Assembly (NCBI GenBank): GCA_003254885.1
Contig: QANT01007069.1
Span: 17,679-81,678 of the forward strand
DNA length: 64,000 bases
Direction: 5' to 3'
Origin: Purshia tridentata
Taxonomy: Eukaryota; Streptophyta; Magnoliopsida; Rosales; Rosaceae
The position numbers and the translations under genes were made by a program. The notes beneath the pieces were generated by a model. It saw only the letters and a program-made list of their open reading frames with translations. It had not been told where the DNA came from and did not search any database. Of this stretch, positions 1 to 13,912 are shown piece by piece (within the stretch, counting starts at the first letter, position 1; every line of letters begins with the position of its first letter).

Positions 1-299
1 AGTAAACAAGACACGCGGAGCACATCAGTACATCTTGCGCAAACTAGAACCGAGGACCTAGAACCAGGTTTGGTTTGGTTTGGTTTGGTTATGTCCCTCA
101 ACCTCAGGTTCTTCCTCAACCCCAATCTTCCAAAACTCGCTCTTTCCTCATTTTCCTTCTTATTTTCTCCCCAGCCAAACACGCCTGCACATAGACCTTT
201 CCAACTTTCGAATTTTTGTTACTGAGAGAATTACAGACAGACAGAGAGGAAGTTTTGGTGAGCGTATAGTTTGACATTTTTTTTGTCTCTAAACAAGAG

Positions 300-2232
300 A
301 TGGCTTTGAGGCGCCTGATCACTCAGGTCTGTTAAATCTTCAGCTGGGTTCCTATAAATCTTAGTTTTTCTATGCAACCTTCTGCTTCCCTCTGCCATAG
401 ACGTGTTTTCTAACGACAAAGTTTGATTCTTTTAGTTGATATTGAAACCCTAATTTCTATGTTTTGATTGTTTATGAGTTTAATCATTACGTTCATTTCT
501 GTACCCATCTTCTTCATATTCATAGTGTTGTGGTATACGGGTCTGTTTAGGTTTGAGTTGTAAGTGTGTACAATAAGGAGTTGTTTCCATTGCGAGGTTA
601 CGGCGGAAATTTTTGGTCTGTTTGATTGCTAGGAAGAGGTAGGGAATTCGTAATTAACATGTTCAAATCTGTAATGATTGAGTAACCAATGGAAAGTAGA
701 CCTTTTGAGCTCGTAATTAAATTCGGTGTTCTAAAAAATTTTGTTCCGAGCTTTTGTTGGCCTAAAAGGAATGAGGGTTTGGGGTGCACTCTCTTCCAAA
801 TCCCTACCTTTATCAAATAGCTCCCAATCAGGGCTTAAATGTATGCTGTGCTCGAGTGGTTTTTTCAATTAAGTTTTGATTTGCTCTTTCAACTAGCAGT
901 TTTAGCACCATTTGATTACCCTCTTATAAATACTTTTTTTGTTGGTTTAGGCTATATTAAATTTCATTTTTTTTTTTCTACAACAGGTATCAAGGCATCA
1001 ATCACAGTTGGGAAAACTGAAAAACGTGATTGCCAGAACTAATTTTCCAGTCAACAGGATTGCAGGTGGTGGGGGTATGGCATTCAGAACTTTTTAATTT
1101 GCATCTTTATTTTTTGTTGTTCATTTCAAACTTACAAAGAATTCTGCTTCTTGTGTTTTATCTTTTCAAATTTGTTGCTTTGGGTAATTCGTTGTCTAGG
1201 GTTTAAGTGGAAGTTAGTTCTCTCTTTTCTATTTATTTTCATTTATTGAAGCAATCACTGTCTTTTAACCCTTTTGCAGGGAATAGGCTTTTAAGTGCTC
1301 AAGAGAGGTTTCAGTCAAGCTATGTTGGCAATTTTGCTCGCAGAGTACGTGATGCAGATGAAGCTAGTGAACTTTCCCATCTAAAAGAACTTTACCATCG
1401 GAATGATCATGAAGCAGTGATAAGATTTTTTGAAAGTCAACCATCATTACATTCTAACCCTTCAGCACTTTCTGAATATGTGAAATCACTAGTAAAAGTT
1501 GGCAGGCTGGATGAGAGTGAGTTACTCAAGACATTGCAGAGAGGTGGGTAATGGATTTTTTATTCTACCAAAATACTGCCCTAGTTTGTCTTATGACTTT
1601 GGTCTGCAATGTTCTAAGCTTATTAATAAAGTCGGGTTGATAGAAATTTAATGTGATGTTTTTGTAATATTCCTGCTTTTGGAATAATCAAATACCCTTT
1701 TTCTTCTGATAATTTATATGGAGATTCTGAACTTCTGTTGATTTTTTTGTGTGTAAAAACTGCATGCTTAGTACACTGATTTTCTGAAAGGTTCTTCACA
1801 TCCTTTTCAACTTATGAGTCTGAGATATTGAGCAAGAAGCGTCTATATATTTTGTAGGTGTCAGTAACTCAGCAAGGGAGGAAGAAAGCATAGGCAGCTT
1901 CACAGCTTTCAGGAATGTTGGAAGATCTTCGAAAGATAGTGTTCTTGGAACGGCAAGTGCTCCTATTCATATGGTGGCTACAGAGGGAGGTCAATTTAAA
2001 GAGCAGCTGTGGCGTACAATTCGCACTATCGCGCTAGCCTTTCTTCTGATATCTGGGGTAGGAGCACTCATTGAGGATAGAGGAATAAGCAAAGGTATTA
2101 CTATTTCGTGATGCTTTAGCTTCAAGTTCAACCACGATTTCATTAGATGCTTCCTGAAACTGATGAAAGCTTTTCCTTTAAATTTTCCGTTTGTGCTTTT
2201 CAGGGCTCGGACTAAATGAGGAGGTCCAACCT

Positions 2233-2267
<35 letters not shown>

Positions 2268-4304
2268 GGGTGTTGATGAGGCTAAGTCAGAGCTAGAGGA
2301 AATCGTTCACTATCTTCGAGATCCTAAGGTAGATTCATTCAATATTATTTTTAGCAGAAAATGGAATTTAAACACCTAGGTTTTAGTTATTACCCCCTGC
2401 CTCTGTTTTGTTAGATATGGGCTATGTTATCACTATTTCATCCAACCCAAAAAGATGAGTTTGGAAGTGGCCTCTTAAGGAGTCAAGTAAGAACTTGAAA
2501 TGGTCTTGATTTTTCACTATTAAATAAAATTTTCCCACATTTGCGTTATTTTCCTTCAAATCATGGAAATATAACATTTGATTTCAAGGGTTGAATCTTT
2601 TGGGAAACTAGTGTTTCTGGTTGAGCTGAGCTGAGATATGAAAAATCTGTCCTGATTTTGTTTCCTGTGTCCCTTTGATTTCGATTCCTTTCTATCTTGC
2701 AATGTATTCATCTTTTTATAACTGTACAGAGTTTCTTTTAGATACCCCCTTAATCTGATTTCCCTTGGTGCAGCGTTTCACTCGTCTAGGAGGCAAGCTC
2801 CCAAAAGGTGTGTTGCTTGTTGGCCCACCTGGCACTGGCAAAACAATGTTAGCAAGAGCGATTGCTGGAGAAGCAGGGGTACCCTTCTTTTCATGCAGTG
2901 GAAGTGAGTTTGAAGAGATGTTTGTTGGTGTTGGAGCTCGAAGGGTTAGGGATCTTTTTGCAGCTGCAAAGAAGAGATCACCTTGTATAATATTTATTGA
3001 TGAGATAGATGCAATAGGAGGAAGCCGAAACCCAAAGGATCAGCAGTACATGAAAATGACTCTGAATCAGTTGCTTGTAGAACTTGATGGTTTTAAACAA
3101 AATGAAGGGATTATTGTTATTGCCGCTACTAATTTCCCAGAGTCACTGGACAAAGCATTGGTGAGACCTGGACGATTTGATCGCCACATTGTTGTTCCTA
3201 ATCCTGATGTTGAAGGGCGGAGGCAGATTATGGAAGCCCACATGTCGAAGGTAATCTTTCACTCAATGAGAATATTTATTAGAAATGGTAAGCTTGAGTT
3301 GCAAATTGCAATGGCCTTTAAGGTCTTGAAAAATACGTGTATGGCTAATCAAAATTCCCTTTTTACAGGTTCTGAAGGCCGATGATGTTGAATTGAGTAT
3401 CATTGCTAGAGGAACTCCTGGGTTCTCGGGTGCTGATCTTGCAAACTTGGTCAACATAGCTGCCCTGAAGGCTGCCATGGACGGTGCTAAAGCAGTGAAC
3501 ATGGCTGATCTTGAGTATGCAAAAGACAAAATTATGATGGGAAGTGAACGCAAGTCAGCTGTTATATCTGATGAGTCACGAAAGCTAACAGCTTTCCATG
3601 AGGGTGGTCATGCACTTGTGGCCATCCACACTGATGGTGCTCATCCAGTTCACAAAGCAACAATAGTTCCCCGGGGTATGTCACTTGGCATGGTTGCCCA
3701 GTTACCTGACAAGGACGAGACGAGTGTCTCCCGGAAACAGATGCTTGCTCGGCTCGATGTTTGCATGGGGGGGCGGGTTGCTGAAGAGCTCATCTTTGGA
3801 GAAAATGAAGTTACTTCCGGTGCATCTGATGATCTCCGGCAAGCAACTTCTCTTGCCAGAGCAATGGTAACAAAGTATGGTATGAGCAAAGAAGTTGGGC
3901 TTGTCAGCCACAATTATGATGACAATGGGAAGAGCATGAGCACAGAAACTAGGCTGCTTATTGAAGAAGAAGTGAAGTACTTCTTGGAAAGGGCTTACAA
4001 CAATGCAAAAACCATCCTTACTACACATAGCAAGGAGCTCCATGCCCTTGCTAATGCTCTACTAGAGCAGGAGACACTCACTGGAAGTCAGATCAAGGCC
4101 TTACTAGCCCAAGTAAACTCTCCGCAGCTGCTGCAGCAACAACAGCACCAACAAGTAGTTGCAGCAAAAAGTAGCTCACAGTCCAACCCAGTGCCCCCCT
4201 CAACACCCAATGCAGCTGCTTCTGCTGCTGCAGCAGCAGCCGCAGCTGCTGCGGCTGCAACTGCTGCAGCCAAGACTAAAGGCATTGCCCCTGTGGGATC
4301 TTAG
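300..4304 (+). CDS. FTSH4: ATP-dependent zinc metalloprotease FTSH4, mitochondrial (i-AAA type)
   Basis: Membrane-bound AAA protease that degrades misfolded and regulatory proteins; FTSH4 of Arabidopsis faces the mitochondrial intermembrane space. Coding exons by GT-AG joining: 300-326, 987-1074, 1280-1543, 1858-2094, 2204-2328, 2774-3250, 3369-4304. They sum to 717 residues, the length I recall for Arabidopsis FTSH4. The N-terminus (starting MALRRLITQ) is basic and Ser-rich, like a mitochondrial presequence. One membrane segment follows near residues 185-205 (exon 4). Walker A GPPGTGKT is at 264-271, Walker B is in [11 protein letters not shown], and the second region of homology contains RPGRFDRH. 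The protease zinc motif is HEGGH at 483-487. The C-terminus is Gln-rich then an alanine run coded by GCN repeats (about 4207-4271), typical of plant FTSH4. The ATG at 300 is the only start giving the presequence in frame with exon 2. A GGTTT run at 67-89 lies upstream and an AATAAA-like signal near 4560 downstream. Confidence 0.95.
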
Positions 4305-6535
4305 CACGAGAGAGGTTGGTGAGTTCCAGGTATCTATTTATCAGTGTCAATGTGCATATAGTAAATTTACTCCCCAGCCTCCTCTGTTTGGTTATCGTGG
4401 TATGCTGCCACTGAGGTATAATTTATGTATTGCCGAAGTCAGATTGACTGGGAATTGTAGAAGAGTTTATTGGTCAGTCAGTGTAGGAGTTCTAATCAAG
4501 GCGTTGGAGAACATCCATCGTCTGTTTTTTTTTTTTTTCTCTGATGGTTCTTATTTATACAATAAAAGATAGTGCATTCTTGATTTTGGCTTTAACTTTA
4601 TTATTTATGGCATACCCCTTTTCTCTTTCTATTCTTCCTCCAACAGCCAAAGGTTTTGTTATGAAGTCATGAGGATAACAAGAAAACGTTGTGAACCCCC
4701 ATTTTGTAATCTCCATTGCCCTGCTTGCTTCTTAAACTTGAAGCTTCAACAAAGAGTAGTCTTCATTATTGATGTATGAGGTTATAGTTGCAGTATTACT
4801 AGTTGTTAGTGAATCAGTACGTTAGTTCTTTAAAACCAACCATTTGCCTCGAAAATTTGTTACTCAATTTTAGAAACTTGGTTCATTTTTTAATTTTGGA
4901 AAGGGGAAAAGAGAGAATAGAAGCCGGTCCGACAGGAAGCTTTTGAAAACGTTTAGGGATCCAAAGTGCTCCGCTTTAAATAGATTAAAACTTCTAAAAG
5001 GAATATAAAGGGATCAGGAGTTAGAATCATACGAATTTCATTTGTTAAATGGAAGGAGTGGATGCATTGTCCCTAATAAATGAGTGAATTTGAGTGATGG
5101 AAAAATAAATGGTTTATTTTTACTTTGAAAAAATGACTTGGTATTTTTTGGATAAAAAAAGACAGACAGACCTCTTTCTTGTTTTCAAATAGGTCATGAT
5201 ATTATATATCAAAAACATATAACCCCAGTTCGGTCTATAGAATTTGGGATCGATCGCAACTTTTGGCTCCCATCACTCTGTAAAACATAAAATCAAACTA
5301 TTAATTTTACACTATGGGTAATTTGTTGGGAATGAGAAAAAATGACAATTTTAAACCTTGTGGAATAACTATGAAGGAGATTCCAAATTTGGATAATGTT
5401 ACTTGTTGCAAAGCATTTCAGTCGATTAAGAAGATAAGAGTCGAAAATAAGTTCTTACAAATGACTGTTGAAGAGCGCACAGTGTGAATAATCTGTAATA
5501 ATTTAGATGATTGAATGTGGTTTTTTGAGTCTTAATTACGTGCTTAGCATTTTGGAGTATGTTAAACTTTTTGGTTTAGAATTTGGGTTAGAATTTTGTT
5601 TAAATTTTAGTTTGGCATATGTTTGACAATTTGATTTGGAGTATGTACTCAATTCTATGATTTGGTTTATGGTTAAGATGATTGACGGTGTTGATTTGAT
5701 TGCAATAATAAATTAATAAATGCATAATACGAAAGATAAAAATAAATGTTGTCTACTTATTAAAGCAATTACAGTTGTCAAAACTTTATCCATTAAAACA
5801 TATTGGAGAAAACCTAAAATAAACAATAAAACTCTATCAAAATTTAAAGTCTATAAAATCCATCAAAATCTATTATAAAAGTTAAACAAATTGTATTAAA
5901 ACTCTATACAAAATCTTGACAAAATCTACGTGGAATTTATGAAATTCATTACAAAATTATCAACTTTAGCAAAGTCAATAACTTATAAATTTTGCCAAAA
6001 CAAATCCATCAAACTCAAATGAGAGTTGACTTCGGTGGAGTCTATGTGAACTGATTTTTACAAATTTGAAAGGAGAGTTTTTTTTGTTTGGAAATTTCAA
6101 ATGAGAGTTGAGACGTACAAGTCTGCACATTATCAATGGTTGAGATTAAAGTACAATAAATAACCAACAATCAGCAGCATATTGACTGCAGACAAATTAG
6201 CTGATGTGTACTTGTTGTGTCGAGCTATATATTGAAATTTTTTACTTTATAAGTTGCATGCATTTAACGTAGTATATATACTAATCCAAAACCAGTCAAA
6301 TCGTATCTTTTCAAATTGTATCTGCTTTCATCCAGATCTATGGTGACTCTCCTCTACTTACAGCCGTACACTTGTCGCCCTGCCATACGCTCCCAGAATC
6401 TAACATTTGCTAACGCATTACCTATCTATCATATGAACAAACCAATGTCTCCTCTATAACTATAACAATAAGTTGTGCCTGTCGTCCGTCTGGCGCCATA
6501 AAGACTCAAAATTTTCGTTAGTCCAACGCCAATCC
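4305..6535. other. FTSH4 3' UTR and AT-rich spacer
   Basis: The first few hundred bases are probably FTSH4 3' UTR, with an AATAAA-like signal near 4560. The rest is AT-rich and has no coding exon I can support. Around 5750-6010 there are many short A-rich words resembling one another (variants of CTATAAAATC and CATCAAAATC), which suggests a decayed small transposon. I could not define its ends. Confidence 0.5.
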
Positions 6536-8615
6536 ATGTCGGTGACTCGGCCAAGTCCGACTCAGCAACAACCTGGTAATCAAACAATCGTATTGCCTTG
6601 CCTTCCCAAACCTAAATCCCTTATTTTTACTTAGGTTCAATTTAATTGTCATAGTTCATTTAATTGAGAATACTAAATTTTTTAAATATCTTAAATTTAT
6701 GATTTTTTTAATGAATTTGAATTGATTTAATTAATCGAAGATAAAAACTTTCTTCTACGTATTTGATTTCGGACCGTCTTCTTTTTTTTCAATCAAAAAA
6801 ATTTTATGGTCTTTTGAGTGATCAAAGACCCTCTCTTTGCAAGTTATTTGATGATGGGTCACAAACTTAATTCATTTTTATTGTAGTTAATCCCCAGAAT
6901 CTAGTAAATAGTTGGCTTCCTTCTCTGTCTTAGTGTTTGATATCTAAAATCAAACAAATTGCCCACTGGGTTCATCCTTAAATGGAGCCATAACAGGGTC
7001 TCTGTGTTTTATTACATTTATTGCCAGCATGAACTTTTAATACATTTGATTGAATTTTATCTGCAGTATTAATTCAAGAGCGGAGAGTTGCTATAGAAAA
7101 CAAGCACGGGGAGAAGCTTGTGGGAATATTACATGATACGGGTTCAAAGGAGGTCGTGGTGTTGTGCCATGGCTTTCAATCCTCAAAGGTTGTTGCTTGG
7201 GACATGTTATATGCTTGATAGTACTATATGTTTTTGCCATTTAACTCATTATATGTACTTGTGTTACACTATGAGAACAATGAAACAGAAGAGAATACCT
7301 CATGAGTCTTTCACTTTGATACAGTAATGTGTATCTGTCTTGTTTGTACACTGAAAGTTCTTCTATTCTAATATGCATGGTGGGATGGGATGGATCTCAC
7401 AATGTTTTGATTTTATCTCTAGGATCGCATCCCTATGGTGAACCTTGCTGCTGCATTAGCAAAAGAAGGAATAAGTGCTTTCCGCTTTGACTTTGCTGGA
7501 AATGGGTAAAATTAAGCTCTATGCAATTTTTTTCGACGTCTTAAAAGCTCTTCTTTTTTTTTTTTGGGCCGAAAAGTCTCTTTAATCTTGAGCATTGCAT
7601 GGAACTTCCCATGTAGAAACTAGAAGAGGTGTTTATGCTATACCTCCCAGGGAAAGTGAAGGTTCGTTTGGATATGGTAACTATCGCAGAGAAGCTGATG
7701 ATATACGTGCTGTAGTTCAACACTTTCGTGGGCAGAATTATGTAACAACTGCAGTTGTTGGGCACAGTAAAGGTCTGTCTATAATTTATGCTCATTTAAA
7801 ACCGAAGCCTAATTTGTGAAACAAAAAGAGATGTTTGGAAATTAAGATAAATGACTTCATAGTGCTACTTTATTATTGAAAATTATTTCTTACCAGCCAT
7901 GCATGTTTGTTGCAGGTGGGAATGTAGTGATCTTGTACGCTGCAAAATATAAGGACGTTCATAAAGTTGTAAATATTGCTGGCCGATTTAATCTGGAAGT
8001 AGGCATTGAAGGTCGCTTAGGTAAAGATTTTCTACAAAGAATCAAGAAAGATGGATTTATTGATGTTAAGAACAAAAAAGGTATGCTATATATCATATAT
8101 ACGTACGTCTGCAAGAATTCTTTTTGGTTTAGATTGACTATATATCCCTCCTGGTTGACATTTTAGGTTTTTTTACTAGGGAAATTTCAGTACCGTGTGA
8201 CTGAAGAAAGTTTGATGGAGCGTCTAAAGACTGATATGCGTGCAGCCTGCCAATCAATTAATCAAAATTGCAGGTCAGAGAATGCAATTATATATATATC
8301 CTCATGGATTACTTGAGTAATGTTTATGATGATCCATACATATGATTCTTCCACTTGTTTTGCAGGGTTTTGACGGTTCACGGATCAATGGATAAAATGA
8401 TTCCTGTTAAAAATGCTATTGAGTTCAACAAGTTGATACCTAATCATAAACTATACATTGTGGAAGGAGCTGATCATGTACACACTTCACATCAAACTGA
8501 GTTGGCTTCAATTGTGTTGGACTTCATTAAGACAGATTTCCACAGGGACAAGTATCTGCCTCACCAGTCACCGTTTAGAATTAGAACAGATAAATCTTTT
8601 CCGTCAAAATTGTGA
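6536..8615 (+). CDS. alpha/beta hydrolase of the serine aminopeptidase S33 type
   Basis: Predicted soluble serine hydrolase; the substrate is unknown. Exons: 6536-6575, 7067-7188, 7423-7505, 7651-7772, 7916-8080, 8180-8273, 8366-8615. Phases match at every junction and give 291 residues. The ATG at 6536 starts MSVTRPSPTQQQP and splices cleanly into VLIQERRVAIENKHGEKLVG. The oxyanion strand is VVVLCHGF. The nucleophile elbow is GHSKG with Ser121, split by the intron after the Lys122 codon. The acid is probably Asp218 (VHGSMD) and the base His246 (EGADH), so a full catalytic triad is present. Plant relatives of this length (about 300 residues) are annotated only as alpha/beta-hydrolase superfamily, and the true activity cannot be read from sequence. 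For exon 6 I chose the AG at 8178-8179, because the AG at 8165-8166 would bring in a stop. Confidence 0.88.
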
Positions 8616-9715
8616 TCTTAAACCCATCATCAGAAGTTGAAATTTTAGGGCAGTTCCTAATATGTTTCGGACATCACCCTGTAATAATTGCTATACTCTC
8701 ATAATTTTAAGCAACATAGATTGAGTTATATAGTAAAGCGATCGACTATGAACAAAAATCGCCTCCACTTGTGAAAACCTGCAGGTAAGGCTTGAAAGTT
8801 AAATGAATTCTCTTGAAAAGCTACCCCATTTAAAATGGTAAATAAATAAAAGTTAACCCACTAGTCACTACTACCACCCAGAAGAGAGAGTAAAGTAATG
8901 GACATACTGTGAATTCTATTTCTTCGTCTCATGCTTCTTCTTCATGTGTTTTTCATGTCTAAACACATTTTCGGTACTGCTCAAACCTTGAAGTTCTGGC
9001 ATGGTGGGTGGTTTACTGAACACTTTCAATCCTTTGTTAAATCTATATAAATCATTCATAGTAGAAAGAACTACAATTAAAAAAGATGAAAAAGATGTAA
9101 CTTTTCAACAATTTTTTAAAAAAACCCAAAATTAACATATCAAAATTTTTAAATCTGTAGTTAACTCACTGCTACCCAGCAAAAAAAATCAAAATGCTCA
9201 AATTTCAGGATAATCACCGGTGGTCCGTTAATTGATTTTCTGCAACCTGATAAGTTATTTATTTTTAAAATTTTTGTTAGAGATATCTCATTTTTTGAGA
9301 TAGTAAATATTTTGAACTAATAATTGACTATCAAGGCCGAGATGGGAGGTGGGAGAAAATGACAAATGAAATGACTTTTGAGCTAACTTTTGTATTATTT
9401 TTTTATTAATTTCGATGTTTCCCTGCAGGTTGACGCATGGGGGCGATTTGGGCGACTCTGATTAGCAAAATTCAATGCAATTAATAAGAAATAACAAATA
9501 AGAAAAAAGAAAAATATCATCCTTACCAGGTCCATATAATATAGGTCGAATAAACTAATTCATAGATTGCAACTGAGCAATCATACACCATTTTCTTGTA
9601 AAATAGGTAGAGGGTGCAACACTAACTTACAACCTGATAACAGAGATGATACCGGGTCAATAACGTACTTGACAAGTATTATGTATACATAAAGCTACAT
9701 CACATCTACACTCAT
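8616..9715. other. spacer between convergent hydrolase and SQD1 genes
   Basis: This stretch holds the 3' UTRs of two convergent genes. It is AT-rich, and I see no ORF, RNA gene or clear repeat in it. Confidence 0.5.
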
Positions 9716-11396
<1,681 letters not shown>

Positions 11397-11815
11397 TTAG
11401 ATCGCTAAATCTCAAGTAGTGAACTAGTGGACCAACCCATGTACCCAACAATGTGGGAACAAGTAAGCATGAACAAAGAAGCAAATATTTCAAATGCTAC
11501 AATCATAAAAAATCTTTTGTAGCAAACCAAGAATTTTCAGATAAAAACAACAAGCAGTAAGCAAACTTGGTTCGTAACAATTCAAGAAAACTTGGGTTCA
11601 CAACATTTAGCATGCACAGCTGAAGTACACACAAAAACAAAAACAAAAAAGGCATATTTCTTTAAGTACCCAGTATATTTCTAACAAATTAAAATCTTTT
11701 GCTCTCTTCCAAAGGATGAGCACAACAAAAACCAGCTCAAGATTCGGGGGAAAAGGAAGACAGACAAGAGTAAATACAGAGAAAAAAATAAATTAAAAAA
11801 AATATCGAAGTGAAT

Positions 11816-12125
11816 TACCACCGTAATAGGATCAGGAGAGATTGCCCGAACTGACTGTGATGTTGTCGGTTGATAAAAGGGATGGAGAGTGAGAGTGCAG
11901 GTTCTGGTTGCTTTGTTGGATATTTTGGGGAAGAAGGAGAGAATCAAATTCAGTTAGGGGAGGTATATCCATTTTATCCACTGTCCAATGGGCTCAAGTA
12001 CTCTGGCTACAAACAACCAGCCCAATTTATTACATAATGGGCTGAGCCCATTTGAATTTTTGTTATGGATCACATTGGGCCCATTTTTATGCAAACTAGT
12101 ACTGTAACCACTTGTAGTCTCAGTA
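11816..12125 (-). repeat. 310-bp tandem duplication, gene-proximal copy (SQD1 leader exon and core promoter)
   Basis: This copy begins with the splice donor of the SQD1 noncoding first exon (minus-strand GT at 11818-11817). It continues through a leader rich in CTCTC on the minus strand and then a TATA-like zone (minus GGATAAAATGG, then GGATATACC) near 11963-11980. It is joined head to tail, with no spacer, to a near-identical copy at 12126-12435. By eye the copies differ at six positions, about 98% identity, so the event is recent. Confidence 0.9.
11963..11970. promoter_or_regulatory. P1BS element (PHR1 site), proximal SQD1 copy
   Basis: GTATATCC matches the P1BS consensus GNATATNC, bound by PHR1-type MYB factors during phosphate starvation. 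It lies beside the TATA-like sequence of SQD1. SQD1 is an established phosphate-starvation gene, so function is plausible but inferred. Confidence 0.55.
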
Positions 12126-12435
12126 TACCACCGTAATAGGATCAGGAGAGATTGCCCGAAATGACTGTGATGTTGTCGGTTGATAAAAGGGATGGAGAGT
12201 GAGAGTGCAGGTTCTGGTTGCTTTGTTGGAGATTTTGGGGAAGAAGGAGGGAATCAAATTCAGTTAGGGGAGGTATATCCATTTTATCCACTGTCCAATG
12301 GGCTCAATTACTCTGGCTACAAACAACCAGCCCAATTTATTACACAATGGGCTGAGCCCATTTGAATTTTTGTTATGGATCACATTGGGCCCATTTTTGT
12401 GCAAACTAGTACTGTAACCACTTGTAGTCTCAGTA
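12126..12435 (-). repeat. 310-bp tandem duplication, distal copy (second SQD1-like promoter and leader)
   Basis: This is the upstream copy of the same unit as 11816-12125. Because the breakpoint lies at the leader-exon donor, its own donor is rebuilt as GGTG/GTATAC instead of GGTG/GTAATT. Transcripts starting here could still splice to the coding exon, or read through the second copy. Whether both promoters are used cannot be told from sequence. Confidence 0.9.
12273..12280. promoter_or_regulatory. P1BS element (PHR1 site), duplicated SQD1 copy
   Basis: Second GTATATCC, exactly 310 bp from the site at 11963 and created by the tandem duplication. The duplication thus doubled the dose of this candidate PHR1 site. 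Confidence 0.5.
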
Positions 12436-13912
12436 GTTTTTTGGTGTGACCACATATGTAACTTTCGGTGCGACCATATATCACATTGTTATGTGATGTT
12501 GTTATATGTGATAACAACAACTGTATATTTATTAGAAATATTATGGTATGTGACTGTCATATTGTTATGTGGTATTATTAATCCCCGTGTCATGTTGATG
12601 TGATGTTAACCATCCACTCATATTATAACATATGTAAAAGTTTTGAAGTATTGTTTTAATTTTTTTTTTTTTACCAAGAAGTATTGTTTAAGTTTAAAGT
12701 TTAGAGTTTTATATAATATTAATTGTATATATGTTATAATTTAAGTGAATTAGTAATACTACGTGAACATGCTACATGATGCAATCATACACAATAATCT
12801 CTATTTATACTATGGCTAGATATATATAAATTTGTAATCCATTTATATTATAACATATAAATTAATAATTACACCAACTTCAACCAACAAATTTTCCTTT
12901 AGTTTTAATTGGTCATGATGTAGATCTCATAAGTTATAGCATATCTTTTTATTTATTTGTTGATTATAAAAGAGAGGCAGGTTCCAATCCGATATGTAAG
13001 GAAAAACTTTGATCCTCATTAGGCCAACAATTCCAATTCATAGTTGTAGAATATCCAAGTGGCATATTCTTTGTGTTTTTAATGGGAATCCAACCGGTAT
13101 ATTCTTATTTGCTTTTTTGTCGAACATGTGGATACCAGTAGTATATCCTAAAGTAAACTAAAGATATTTTATATTTATTAGATAAGGAACACAATTTATT
13201 ATTAGTTTTTATCTGCTTAAGAAGTTAAGAGCAAGTTAGCAACTGACATTTGTCAGCCATTTTCAGCTTCGCCAGTTCACCATATCTAACATTCCAATAT
13301 TCTTTGTTATGTCTAACAACCATTCAAAATCATAATCCAACCGGAGAGAATAGCAAGAAAAATATCTCCACCGAAAGGGTCATAAGAAAAGAAAATTAAA
13401 TTCAAGAATTTATGTAATGTTTATCGAGGCTGTAATGCAAGGGAAAATTCAAATGTTACCAAATATAATGAAGGAGAAGCAAATTGAGGACGTGGGGGGA
13501 CAACATTGAGAAATGAGAACCTTTGAGGAGATTTGAGGACAAAGTCCATTCAATCCCTATTCTCAGATTTAAATCTCATTTGGCCCAAAAATAAAAGATT
13601 GATGCTTTTGACGTTTTAAACAATTCTGTGGCGCTTGTTCATGTTGTCTGCCTGTAATCAGTTCTACCAAGAGTCAAGACTATCATCCTATTCCTATTTA
13701 ATCCTTCATACCCAAAATCACACTGTCATAATTCATAAACAAAACCAGAAATAAAGCATAGATATTCTCTCATGTCATAGTCAGTTTTACAGAGAAAGTC
13801 TCTTCCTTTTTGCCACCGATAAAAAAAAAGAGATAGAGAGTGAGAGAGTGGGTATAAAGTGAAGGCTTTGCTCTCAGATCTCTGCGTGCTGGGTCATCTC
13901 ATCTGAGCTTAA
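12436..13912. promoter_or_regulatory. Shared 5' region of SQD1 and the sphingolipid desaturase
   Basis: AT-rich spacer between head-to-head genes, with no coding exon seen. A TATA box (GGTATAAAGT, TATAAA at 13853-13858) lies 55 bp before the desaturase ATG at 13913 and probably sets its start site near 13885. A purine-rich AGAGAG stretch lies just upstream of the TATA box. The P1BS cluster is at 13049-13148. Confidence 0.6.
13049..13148. promoter_or_regulatory. Cluster of four P1BS matches in the SQD1/SLD spacer
   Basis: Matches to GNATATNC: GAATATCC at 13049-13056, GCATATTC at 13062-13069, GTATATTC at 13097-13104 and GTATATCC at 13141-13148. The first two are a pair only 5 bp apart. A six-fixed-base motif is expected about once per 4 kb, so four in 100 bp is unlikely by chance. 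The cluster sits 1.7 kb upstream of the SQD1 ATG and 0.8 kb upstream of the desaturase ATG, and could serve either. Confidence 0.55.
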
